Source: Paracoccus aestuariivivens | GTDB taxonomy: Bacteria; Pseudomonadota; Alphaproteobacteria; Rhodobacterales; Rhodobacteraceae | NCBI RefSeq assembly: GCF_009711225.1 | Contig: NZ_WMIE01000005.1 | Coordinates: 1 to 64,000 of the forward strand | Reading direction: 5' to 3' | DNA: 64,000 nt | In this document: in pieces, positions 56,350 to 64,000 of the stretch | Position numbering within the stretch: the first letter of the stretch is position 1 | How the letters are laid out: every line of letters begins with the position of its first letter | The notes under the pieces: generated by a model | Database searches by the model: none | What the model was told of the DNA's origin: nothing | The model's input: the letters and a program-made list of their open reading frames with translations, nothing else | Position numbers and translations under genes: made by a program

Positions 56350-57304
56350 GGCCAAACCGGCGCTACCGAGCCGCGCAAAGATCGAATCGAGAATATCGAC
56401 CCTATCCCGTCTGGCCGTTCGTCTGATCGGCCAGCTTGCGCGGCCTCGCATCGGGACTAGATGACGAAGGTCCATCATGAATCGAGAGATCCTGCTAAGA
56501 TTGGACCATAAACCGGCAGAAATCGGGGGGCATGCACGGGCCGGAACACTATGCCGTGCGGCCGCGATAAACGAGGCCCGCTGCCAGATTACCAGCCTCA
56601 AACAACCGATCGACCGGAAAGTCGCGACTGCTCTTAGAGGTCGCGCGACGTCCTATTTGCTCGACGATACTGTGCCGCGTATGCGACCGGATCAGCAGCA
56701 GAACAAGGCGCTTGATCGGCTTCGCACCATTGCAAGCGATCCTCCTCCGCGCCGCTATCCGTGTATCCCGCGGTTTAGGATCACGCCCCGCCAACAGACG
56801 CATTGCGACGACCCGCCATGAGATTGGAACTGCATCCGGGCAGCCCTGATCGCTAGGCTTAGCAAGTTGATATGTCTTGAGACTATGAAGCCGAAGTGAC
56901 CACTTGGGACCGGAGATTTCCCTGACGTCGCGCTGCAACTGCCGCTAACCATTCTTCTCGCATCCGCTGGGCAAACTGCCCGCCGCGTGATCGTCAGACG
57001 ACACGCTTCCCGGAGCAATTGCACCAAGCAGGCGCATCTGATGATATCATGGCATCCTGTCCGGAGATGACACGGATGCAGTGATGCGCCAGAAATCGCA
57101 GATAACGCCCACGATCCCGCACTTGCCCCGCCCCTCGATTGCCGGAAAATCAGGTGCTCCGCAGCCGCCGATAGTGCCAGACAACCGGCGCGATCATGTT
57201 GTAGGATTGCCCCGTCCGGCGGGCAAAGCGCGCTGTGGGCGTTGCCGAGCGGGTTTTTCCGTGGCAATAGGGCCAAAAGCAATACGAGAGACAGGTTCCC
57301 TGTT
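56350..57304. other. 955-base stretch without a convincing gene
   Basis: No frame here shows a recognisable protein. A plus-strand frame of 114 codons starts at ATG 56477 behind GAAGG, but its composition is arbitrary and it ends without context. The minus-strand frames are equally unconvincing. The codon bias of neighbours is lost. It may be decayed mobile DNA or hold an RNA I cannot recognise. The promoter of the next gene should lie in its last 100 bases. Confidence 0.4.
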
Positions 57305-57958
57305 ATGACCGACTTCGCGCAGCGCCGCACCATGATGGTCGACTCCCAAGTCCGCCCGAACGATGTAACCAGCTATCCGGTCATCGACGCAATGCTCAGC
57401 GTCCCGCGCGAGGAATTCGTGCCCGACGCCATGCGTGACGTTGCCTATGCTGGCCAGAATATCGACCTCGCGCCCGGCCGGATCCTGCTGGAGCCGCGGA
57501 CTCTGGGCAAGATGATGGAGGTTCTGAACCTTCAAAGCAGCGATCTGGTACTGAACGTCGGTGGCGGATATGGCTATACCGCTGCCGTCATCGCCCGCAT
57601 CGCCGAGGCCGTCGTCGCTGTCGAATCCGAGGCTGGTCTGGCCGCCGAGGCGCAGGCCCGACTGGCTGCGCAGGATGTTTTCAATGTCGTCGTCGTCAAC
57701 GCTCCGCTGTCCGAGGGTTTCGCCAGTCAGGCCCCCTATGATGCCATGTTGATCGAAGGCGCAATCGAGGTCATGCCCGAGTCGCTGGCCAAGCAGTTGC
57801 GCGATGGAGGCCGCATCGTCGCCCTGTTCCGCGAGGGCAATCTGGGCGTCGTTCGTGTCGGTCACAAAGTGGATGGTCGCATCAACTGGCGCTTCTCGTT
57901 CAATGCAAGCGCGCCTGTACTTCAAGGCTTCACGGAGACGCGTGGTTTCGTCTTATAA
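57305..57958 (+). CDS. Protein-isoaspartate methyltransferase-like protein, active-site altered
   Basis: The 217-residue protein is a class I methyltransferase related to Pcm. It keeps VREEFVP-like [18 protein letters not shown], the SAM loop [21 protein letters not shown] and a C-terminal [11 protein letters not shown]. The Pcm catalytic loop (GQTISQP in the true pcm of this window) is replaced by [10 protein letters not shown]. It is therefore probably not an isoaspartyl repair enzyme. It lies 24 bases before the TolC gene, a placement common in Rhodobacterales. Start ATG 57305 is used. Confidence 0.82.
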   Translation: MTDFAQRRTMMVDSQVRPNDVTSYPVIDAMLSVPREEFVPDAMRDVAYAGQNIDLAPGRILLEPRTLGKMMEVLNLQSSDLVLNVGGGYGYTAAVIARIAEAVVAVESEAGLAAEAQARLAAQDVFNVVVVNAPLSEGFASQAPYDAMLIEGAIEVMPESLAKQLRDGGRIVALFREGNLGVVRVGHKVDGRINWRFSFNASAPVLQGFTETRGFVL

Positions 57959-57982
57959 GTAGCTCCGGCATAAGGAGATGGC

Positions 57983-59377
57983 ATGTTTCGCAATCGGTTG
58001 AAAGTTCTGCAACGGCCGCTTCTCGCGGCGCTTCTTGCTGGTGCCACCGCTCTTCCGGCTTACGCCGAATCTCTGGCCGATACCATGGTGGCAGCCTATC
58101 GCCACTCGGCCCTGCTCGAGCAGAACCGCGCGGTTCTGCGGGCGGCCGACGAGGACGCGGCAACCGCCTTGGCCCAACTGCGTCCCATCGTCCAATGGGT
58201 CGCGGGCTACACCTACCAGAACATCGAAGGATTTGACGGCAATTCGGCCAGCATCTCGCTGCAGGCGTCGATGACGCTTTATGACTGGGGTCGCAACGCC
58301 ATCGCCATCGACATCGCCAAGGAATCGGTTCTGGCGACCCGCGCCTCGCTTGTCGGTGTGGAGCAAGACGTGCTGCTGGGCGCGATCCGCGCCTATCTGG
58401 ATGTGCGCAGCGCCACCGAGCAGGTCGAACTGCAACAGAACTCGGTCCGCGTTCTGGGTGAAGAACAACAGGCCGCGACCGACCGCTTCGATGTGGGCGA
58501 GATTACGCAAACCGACGTTTCGCAGGCCGATGCCGCGTTGGCCGCAGCCCGCGCCGATCTGGCAAGCGCGGAAGGTGATCTTGAGGTAGCTCGCGAAAGT
58601 TTCCGCGCGGCGACAGGGAAGTTCCCGAACAAGCTAGATCCGCTGCCGCCGACGCCTAAATTGCCCGCGTCCCTCGCTTCGGCCCGCGAAATAGGCCAGC
58701 GGACCCACCCGCTGATCCAGCAGGCGAAACGCGAGGCAGCCGCCTCAGAGCTTGGCGTTGCCGCCGCCGCCGCCGAACGCAACCCCGAACTGACCGGCAG
58801 CGCCGCGCTGACCAAGCAGACGAACAAGACGCAAGCCACGGGTAGTTCGCTGGAAAGCGATGTCGGTTCGGTTTCGCTGAACATGTCCCAGACGATCTAT
58901 TCAGGCGGGCGCCTGCCCTCGGCGCATCGTCGGGCGATGGCGCAGCGTGATGCAACCCGTTCCTCGCTGCTGAATACCGCGCGTCAGGTCGATCAGGCGG
59001 TCGGCACGTCTTGGGCGAATATCGACGTCGCGAATGCCCAGATCAGCGCCATCGACCAACAAATCGTTTCGGCGCGTCAGGCCTTCCAAGGTGTGCGCGA
59101 AGAAGCGACCCTTGGTGCGCGCACCACGCTGGACGTTCTGGAAGCCGAACAGATCCTGTTGCAGGCGATGGCGGACAAGATCACGGCAGTCGCAAATCTC
59201 CAATTAGCACATTATCAACTTCTATCCTCTATGGGTCTGTTGACGGTAGAAAACCTGAAACTGGGAATCCCCACCTATGACCCATCAGCCTATTACAAAG
59301 CAGTCAAGGACGCGCCTTTCACCAGTCGGCAGGGCGAAAGCCTCGACCGGGTATTGCGTTCGATCGGCAAAAAGTAA
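57983..59377 (+). CDS. tolC: TolC family outer-membrane channel protein
   Basis: A 464-residue outer-membrane efflux protein with a signal peptide ending LPAYA. Two internally repeated halves are visible: QASMTLYDWGRNAIAIDIAKESV in the first and SQTIYSGGRLPSAHRRAM in the second, each with the barrel-turn G/GR motif. It forms a trimeric exit duct for RND pumps or type I secretion. It is coupled by position to the methyltransferase-like gene and is followed by the acidic protein after 35 bases. Confidence 0.93.
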   Translation: MFRNRLKVLQRPLLAALLAGATALPAYAESLADTMVAAYRHSALLEQNRAVLRAADEDAATALAQLRPIVQWVAGYTYQNIEGFDGNSASISLQASMTLYDWGRNAIAIDIAKESVLATRASLVGVEQDVLLGAIRAYLDVRSATEQVELQQNSVRVLGEEQQAATDRFDVGEITQTDVSQADAALAAARADLASAEGDLEVARESFRAATGKFPNKLDPLPPTPKLPASLASAREIGQRTHPLIQQAKREAAASELGVAAAAAERNPELTGSAALTKQTNKTQATGSSLESDVGSVSLNMSQTIYSGGRLPSAHRRAMAQRDATRSSLLNTARQVDQAVGTSWANIDVANAQISAIDQQIVSARQAFQGVREEATLGARTTLDVLEAEQILLQAMADKITAVANLQLAHYQLLSSMGLLTVENLKLGIPTYDPSAYYKAVKDAPFTSRQGESLDRVLRSIGKK

Positions 59378-59412
59378 TCCGGACACGGCCCCTCGGGATC
59401 GGGGGGCCAACC

Positions 59413-60009
59413 ATGCAGCGTGATTATATCAGCCAAACCGGCGAAGCAGCGGATAATGTGGGCGATGTTCTGGCCTCGATCCGACGCCTGATTGCTCAGG
59501 ATCAGGCCGACCGCCACGCCAGCTCGACGACCTATGGCGATACACCGCTTCCGCCGTTCTCACGCTCGGCGATCCTGCACAGCCTGCCGGTCTCTCCGCT
59601 TGTACTTGCGCATCAGGATATGGTGTCCGAAGCGATGCTTCCGGCTGATCAGCCTGCACTGGAACCAAACGGGGCGATGGCAGCGTCCGAGCCGGCACTG
59701 ACCCCCGAAGAGGAAGCCGAGTTCGCCGAAGCCGAGGCCGCATTGGCCAGAATGGTCACTGCCTCCCGCCCGACAGAACCCGAACCTGCCCCTGAAGTCG
59801 AGGAAGCCCAGATCGCGCAATTCCCCGTCCTGAACCTGTTCGCCGCAGTCGCGCCCGAGGCCGTCGAACCCAGCCTGCGGGATTTGATCCGCGAGGTGAT
59901 CCGCGAGGAATTGCAGAGCGAAACCGGATTGCGGGTCAGCCGCCAGCTTCACCTGTTGGTTCGGCAAGAGGTCGAAACCGTCATCCGCGATATCTGCACG
60001 GAGTCCTGA
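59413..60009 (+). CDS. Acidic protein with PopZ-like N-terminus
   Basis: A 198-residue protein. The N-terminal VGDVLASIRRLIAQDQ resembles the helix found in PopZ/DUF2497 proteins. The middle is acidic and proline-rich, and the end LRDLIREVIREELQ with VRQEVETVIRDI is a helix pair typical of this family in Rhodobacterales. The role is unknown; polar organisation is an analogy only. It follows tolC on the same strand. Confidence 0.65.
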   Translation: MQRDYISQTGEAADNVGDVLASIRRLIAQDQADRHASSTTYGDTPLPPFSRSAILHSLPVSPLVLAHQDMVSEAMLPADQPALEPNGAMAASEPALTPEEEAEFAEAEAALARMVTASRPTEPEPAPEVEEAQIAQFPVLNLFAAVAPEAVEPSLRDLIREVIREELQSETGLRVSRQLHLLVRQEVETVIRDICTES

Positions 60010-60051
60010 TAGACATGGATAGGCGGGAGGACCCGCCCGCCCCTGACCCGA

Positions 60052-61224
60052 TCAGTTCAGATATTTCTCGGGATCGACACTATCGAAGCCGTTGCGGACC
60101 TCGAAATGCACCACGCCTTGATTTCGCGCCTTGCCCAAGGTCGTTCCGGCGCTGACGGTTTGCCCTTTGGTGACAGCGACATCGTCCAGACCGGCATAGA
60201 CCGTCATCATGTTGTTGGAATGCCGCACGACGATGATCGGCACCTGATCCGTATCGCGGGTGATGGCCGCAACCGTACCAGAACCTGCTGCCGAAATCGC
60301 GCTACCGGGCGCCGCCGAAATGTCGATTCCCTCGTTCTTGCCCTTTTCATAGGTCCGGATGATCGCGCCGTTCACCGGCATCCGGAACCTGCCACCACTG
60401 GATGACGCAGTGCGGGTCTTGCCGAAATCCGGACTGGCTGGCTTGTCGACCGCCTTGTTCGCCGGCTGGGTTTTTTCCTTGGGCAACGGCTCGGTCGACG
60501 AGGGCGGCGTTGGCGTCGGGCTGCCAACTCCGGGAGCCGAAACGGCAGCCGTAGCGGCAGGGCGTTGTCCCGTAACCGGTATCAACAGCCTCTGGCCGGT
60601 CCGCACCGACATATTCGACGGCAAACCGTTCCACTGCGCCAGATCATTGACCGAGACATTGTATTTCCGCGCCACCGACCATGCCGTCTCGCCCGCGGCC
60701 ACAACATGTTGACGGGGCTGGCTTGACGCTGGCTGCGTAGTCGTGGCGGCTGCAGCCCCCGCTGCCGGAGGGACATTCGGAGTTTTCATGCCCTGACCGG
60801 CAAAAGGATCGCTGACCCGCCCTGTCGTCGAGGTCACGGGCGCCGAAGTCGTCGCTGGCGCACCGGCAGCCACACGCCGGGGCAAGGCCACGACCGCGCC
60901 CGAGTTGAGCGGAGCAGTCGGCGCAATGGCGTTATAGCTGGCAAGTTGCGCGGCGTTCAGCCCCAGCCGCGACGCGATGGATGTAACCGTATCACCCTGC
61001 CGCGCGATTGCGACCTGATAGCCCGGATAGCTGATGATGCCACGATTATCCGGCGCGGGACGGGGGGCAGCGGCGGCGGCGGCGGCAGCTGTATCGAAGC
61101 CTCCACCACCCCAACCACGCAGGTCAGGGTCCAGAGTGGAAAGATTCAAACCTCCGGGCGAATTGCACGCAACAAGGGTTATCACCGAACCGGCCACAAA
61201 AATCAGCCGCCATGCTTTCGCCAT
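60052..61224 (-). CDS. LytM-factor lipoprotein (LysM plus degenerate M23), NlpD-like
   Basis: The 390-residue predicted lipoprotein (lipobox LVAC, about Cys 20) has two LysM domains (about residues 65-110 and 172-215) and a C-terminal M23 domain. The M23 zinc ligands are lost: the first His-Asp motif reads NEGIDIS, and the HxH motif reads VVHFEVR. This fits an amidase activator such as NlpD or EnvC rather than an endopeptidase. GAGGAA lies before ATG 61224. It is the last gene of the surE-pcm-nlpD-like run. Confidence 0.9.
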   Translation of the reverse strand: MAKAWRLIFVAGSVITLVACNSPGGLNLSTLDPDLRGWGGGGFDTAAAAAAAAPRPAPDNRGIISYPGYQVAIARQGDTVTSIASRLGLNAAQLASYNAIAPTAPLNSGAVVALPRRVAAGAPATTSAPVTSTTGRVSDPFAGQGMKTPNVPPAAGAAAATTTQPASSQPRQHVVAAGETAWSVARKYNVSVNDLAQWNGLPSNMSVRTGQRLLIPVTGQRPAATAAVSAPGVGSPTPTPPSSTEPLPKEKTQPANKAVDKPASPDFGKTRTASSSGGRFRMPVNGAIIRTYEKGKNEGIDISAAPGSAISAAGSGTVAAITRDTDQVPIIVVRHSNNMMTVYAGLDDVAVTKGQTVSAGTTLGKARNQGVVHFEVRNGFDSVDPEKYLN

Positions 61225-61261
61225 CTGCCCGTTCCTCATTCAGCGCGGCCGGAGATCGTGT

Positions 61262-61909
61262 TTATCCCAATCCCTCGACGAGCGGCACGAAGCGTACCTG
61301 CCGCAACTCATCGTAATCAAAGCCGTTTTCATTCCTACGGACGCGGATCAGGGTCTGCACCGCATCCGACTGACCGACCGGTACGACCATGATACCGCCG
61401 ATTTTCAACTGCGCCAAGAGCGGCCCCGGAGGATCCTCGGCCGCCGCTGTCACCATAATGCGATCAAATGGTGCCTGTTCGGCCAGCCCGCGTGAGCCGT
61501 CCGCAACCATGGTCGTAATGTTTGACAGACCGAAATGACGAAAGATCTCTTCGGCCTCGGTGACCAGCCGACGATGGCGATCGACCGTATAGACCCGACG
61601 ACAAAGTAACGACAAGATCGCGGCCTGATAGCCCGATCCGGTCCCGATTTCGAGCACCTTGTCGCGCGGACCGACATCAAGCGCCTGTGTCATCAGACCT
61701 ACGACCGAAGGCTGGCTGATCGTCTGGCCGCAGGGAATGGGTAACGGCGTATCCTCATAGGCGCGGTCTTCGAAAAGGCCGCGCACGAATTCGCCGCGAT
61801 CTATGCGCTCCATCGCCTCAAGCACGCGCGGATCGGTCACGCCGCGTTGACGCAGCGCGAACAGGAACCGCATCTTTCGTTCAGCACCCTCGGCGGGATC
61901 GTCGCTCAT
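61262..61909 (-). CDS. pcm: Protein-L-isoaspartate O-methyltransferase Pcm
   Basis: A 215-residue repair methyltransferase that methylates L-isoaspartyl residues. The catalytic loop [17 protein letters not shown] and SAM loop [16 protein letters not shown] are intact, as is [17 protein letters not shown]. It lies 7 bases after surE and 37 before the LytM lipoprotein, the classical surE-pcm-nlpD order. Confidence 0.95.
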   Translation of the reverse strand: MSDDPAEGAERKMRFLFALRQRGVTDPRVLEAMERIDRGEFVRGLFEDRAYEDTPLPIPCGQTISQPSVVGLMTQALDVGPRDKVLEIGTGSGYQAAILSLLCRRVYTVDRHRRLVTEAEEIFRHFGLSNITTMVADGSRGLAEQAPFDRIMVTAAAEDPPGPLLAQLKIGGIMVVPVGQSDAVQTLIRVRRNENGFDYDELRQVRFVPLVEGLG

Positions 61910-61916
61910 CCGGAGA

Positions 61917-62708
61917 TCAGCCCTCTTCCATGATGCGAAGCGCGTCCAGACTTGCGTGACAGGTCAGGTCCGGCCGCATCGGCGTCAACGAGATATAGTT
62001 GCGCATATTCGCATCGACGTCGCTACCCGGAGTTGCGGGCGATGTCTGCGAGCCCCCCAGAATCCACAGGAACCGGCGACCGTTCGGTGCGTGATAGGGT
62101 TCGGATTCGAAGCGGACGCCCTGACGCCGGCCCTGCGGCGCAACGCGCACCCCCTTGACCGAGGCCGCATCGCAGGCAGGGAAGTTGATATTGTAGAACA
62201 GACGGAAATCGGCGTCCGAGGTCCAGTCGCCGTGATCCAGCAACTGCCGGATCAGACGCGGGGCGTGTTTGCGCGCCGCCTCGAACGGATCGGCCAAAGT
62301 CGCGGTATGCTGGCCCAGATATTGCGACAAGGCGATTGCTGGCAGACCCTGCAAGGCTGCCTCCATCGCGCCACCTATGGTGCCGGAATACATCACATTT
62401 TCGCCGGAGTTATTGCCCCTGTTGACGCCCGACAGCACCAGATCGGGCGGATTATCCCGCATCACATCGCCAATTGCCGCCAACACGCAATCGGCGGGAG
62501 ATCCCTCGGCGGCAAAGCGGCGCGGCCCCAGTTCGGCGATCAGGGTGGGGTGGACATAGCTGATGCAATGGCCGACGCCAGATTGCTCAAACGCGGGCGC
62601 GACGGTCCAGACCTCGCCATCAGGACCGGCGATTTCGGCCGCAATTTCGGCCAAGGCGACCAGTCCCGGCGCGTTGATGCCATCATCATTGGTGATCAGG
62701 ATCCGCAT
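61917..62708 (-). CDS. surE: 5'/3'-nucleotidase SurE
   Basis: A 263-residue metal-dependent phosphatase. The N-terminal [14 protein letters not shown] holds the metal-binding Asp pair, and [26 protein letters not shown] is the family signature. It dephosphorylates nucleotides in stationary phase. The start ATG 62708 is chosen; the open frame runs 304 codons further upstream, but that part is antisense to the TauE gene. It is the first gene before pcm. Confidence 0.95.
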   Translation of the reverse strand: MRILITNDDGINAPGLVALAEIAAEIAGPDGEVWTVAPAFEQSGVGHCISYVHPTLIAELGPRRFAAEGSPADCVLAAIGDVMRDNPPDLVLSGVNRGNNSGENVMYSGTIGGAMEAALQGLPAIALSQYLGQHTATLADPFEAARKHAPRLIRQLLDHGDWTSDADFRLFYNINFPACDAASVKGVRVAPQGRRQGVRFESEPYHAPNGRRFLWILGGSQTSPATPGSDVDANMRNYISLTPMRPDLTCHASLDALRIMEEG

Positions 62709-62918
62709 TCCGCCCTCATTCCGTCTTCCCGTTTCCCTGTCGGGAGAGAGGCCGCGCGCGTACGAACCACCAAGGCTCCGGTCCGCGATCACATCCCCGT
62801 CAGAAACATGCTTAAACGCGCCACACATCTGCGACAACCCGCAGTAGATGCAACCGCAGCGTTTGACGTCAGAGCGTGGCAAGGGCAGGATAAAATCGGG
62901 CAGAACGCCGGGCAGAAA

Positions 62919-63842
62919 ATGCAGATCTATCTTCCAATTGCCGAGGTGGTGGTCAACGCCTTCACCCTCGTCGGACTTGGCGGCATCGTCGGTCTTATGT
63001 CGGGCCTGTTCGGCGTCGGCGGCGGCTTTCTGATCACGCCGCTGCTGTTCTTTATCGGCATCCCGCCCGCCATTGCCGTGGCCACGGGCGCGAACCAGGT
63101 CGTGGCCTCGTCCTTTTCCGGCGTACTGGCGCATGTGAAGCGCAAGACCGTCGATTTCCGCATGGGCTGGGTGTTGCTGGCAGGCGGACTTGTCGGCTCG
63201 TCCTGTGGCGTCATCCTGTTCAACATGCTGTCGCGATTGGGTCAAGTCGATCTGGTGGTCCAGCTTTGCTACGTTCTGTTTTTGGGTCTGATCGGTGCCA
63301 TGATGCTGCAGGAAAGCCTGCGCGCGCTGCACCGTGCCAAGCGCAGCGGTCCCGTCAAACCGATGCGACGCAACCAGCACGGCTGGGTGCATCGCTGGCC
63401 GCTCAAGGTCAAATTCCGTGCCTCGGGGCTTTATATCAGCGCGATCCCTGTTCTGATGGTCGGCTGCGCGGTCGGCGTTCTGGGCGCGATCATGGGGGTC
63501 GGCGGCGGCTTCATCATGGTTCCCGCGATGATCTATCTGCTGGGTATGCCGACCAAGGTCGTGATCGGGACGTCCCTGTTCCAGATCACCTTTCTCTCGG
63601 CCTATACGACGCTGATGCATGCGATCTTCTCGAACACCGTCGATATCATGCTGGCCGTACTGCTGATTGTCGGAGGCGTCATCGGCGCCCAGATCGGGAC
63701 CAGTTTCGGCGCCAGATTACGGGCCGAACAGCTGCGCATTCTGTTGGCGCTTCTGGTGCTGTCGGTCTGCGGCAGGCTTGCGCTGGACCTGTTCCTGAAG
63801 CCCGACGATCTGTTCTCGCTGACACCCGGAGTAATCGGATGA
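62919..63842 (+). CDS. TauE/SafE family sulfite/organosulfur exporter
   Basis: A 307-residue membrane protein with about eight helices. Two repeats carry the family motif: [20 protein letters not shown] in the first half and [19 protein letters not shown] in the second. A basic cytoplasmic loop [15 protein letters not shown] separates them. It probably exports sulfite or a sulfonate. ATG 62919 starts the family N-terminus; the frame extends far upstream antisense to surE and is rejected. It overlaps the next gene by 4 bases. Confidence 0.92.
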   Translation: MQIYLPIAEVVVNAFTLVGLGGIVGLMSGLFGVGGGFLITPLLFFIGIPPAIAVATGANQVVASSFSGVLAHVKRKTVDFRMGWVLLAGGLVGSSCGVILFNMLSRLGQVDLVVQLCYVLFLGLIGAMMLQESLRALHRAKRSGPVKPMRRNQHGWVHRWPLKVKFRASGLYISAIPVLMVGCAVGVLGAIMGVGGGFIMVPAMIYLLGMPTKVVIGTSLFQITFLSAYTTLMHAIFSNTVDIMLAVLLIVGGVIGAQIGTSFGARLRAEQLRILLALLVLSVCGRLALDLFLKPDDLFSLTPGVIG

Positions 63843-64000
63843 TGTTGCGGGCAATCCTTGTGCTGCTCGCCTGCGCCTTGCCGGTCTCGGCGCAAGAAGC
63901 CACGGCTCCGGCCGCAGCCGAGCAAATCGTGGCCGATCTGTCGCGGGACGATGTGGATATCACCACGAGTTTCGACGGATCGGACATCATCATCTACGGC
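63839..64000 (+). CDS. TIGR02186-type membrane protein, N-terminal part only
   Basis: The first 54 residues of a gene cut by the right edge. A signal-like stretch ([17 protein letters not shown]) is followed by an acidic segment with IVADLSRDDVDITTSFDGS, which matches the start of TIGR02186 proteins that follow TauE genes in Rhodobacterales. The ATGA overlap suggests a two-component transporter. The rest is outside the window. Confidence 0.72.
   Translation, partial: MMLRAILVLLACALPVSAQEATAPAAAEQIVADLSRDDVDITTSFDGSDIIIYG

Noticed and set aside
56477..56821. 114-codon plus-strand frame as a gene
   Set aside because: It has a weak ribosome site, no family resemblance, arbitrary composition and no supporting neighbours.
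62863..62896. TTGACG and TAAAAT as a TauE promoter
   Set aside because: The spacing is 22 bases, too long for a sigma70 promoter.
61956..62918. Plus-strand extension of the TauE/SafE gene to 628 residues
   Set aside because: It is antisense to surE and lacks membrane segments; the TauE family begins at 62919.
61917..63620. Long minus-strand frame extending surE to 567 residues
   Set aside because: The added part is antisense to the TauE/SafE gene; SurE family proteins begin at the RILITNDDG segment.
1..64000. CRISPR arrays, tRNA or rRNA genes, defence or toxin-antitoxin systems
   Set aside because: No regularly spaced repeats, no TTCGAATC-type tRNA arms in the gaps, and no recognisable defence domains were seen on either strand.

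Overview
The window comes from a high-GC alphaproteobacterium, most likely Rhodobacterales and close to Paracoccus. I infer this from gene content and order: a glpD-S-T-P-Q-U-V-K glycerol ABC operon with divergent glpR, a bioMNY biotin transporter, the rsmB / heparinase-like / purH / lspA / DUF3035 / paired-M16 run, the surE-pcm-LytM run beside tolC, and flagellar genes with a CtrA-like site upstream. No database was searched; names rest on motifs and family knowledge.

Layout. 1-0.3 kb: the end of an IS3-type transposase cut by the window edge. 0.3-5 kb: a flavin-reductase-like gene and a minus-strand pqi operon (two half-size PqiA proteins, PqiB with three MCE domains, lipoprotein PqiC). 5-11 kb: motB-flgE-flgK-flgL-flgI. 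11-13 kb: folD and purU (one-carbon metabolism). 13-24.4 kb: glycerol uptake and catabolism, ending with an iron-type alcohol dehydrogenase fused translationally to glpK. 24.4-27.5 kb: a 24-residue membrane peptide, a TetR regulator with two operator copies and its oxidoreductase, and a pirin. 27.5-31.4 kb: bioMNY, kynureninase, beta-carbonic anhydrase. 31.5-36.6 kb: a small unknown protein, M17 aminopeptidase, NlpC/P60 hydrolase, a saccharopine-dehydrogenase-like enzyme and a PQQ-type sugar dehydrogenase. 36.6-47.9 kb: DUF3775, mutL, M16 pair, DUF3035, lspA, purH, heparinase-like, rsmB, sdhAF4. 48-53.5 kb: RND efflux pair overlapping selD. 53.5-57.3 kb: small accessory genes and a 950-base stretch with no convincing gene. 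57.3-64 kb: a PCMT-like protein, TolC, a PopZ-like acidic protein, degenerate LytM lipoprotein, pcm, surE, TauE/SafE and the start of a TIGR02186-type protein.

How the genes work together. Glycerol enters through GlpV-GlpPQ-GlpST, is phosphorylated by GlpK and oxidised by GlpD; GlpR probably controls the set through inverted repeats in the glpD-glpR intergenic region. The binding-protein gene glpV is bracketed by two RNA hairpins that could raise its dosage relative to the other subunits. The Pqi proteins, RND pump, TolC, LytM factor and lipoprotein signal peptidase serve envelope maintenance.

I found no defence island, CRISPR array, rRNA or tRNA gene. The most unusual points are the alcohol dehydrogenase at the end of the glp operon (with a changed metal-ligand position), the degenerate ABC signature in GlpT, the SelD/RND gene overlap, the stress-type promoter before a 24-residue peptide, and several strong inverted repeats.
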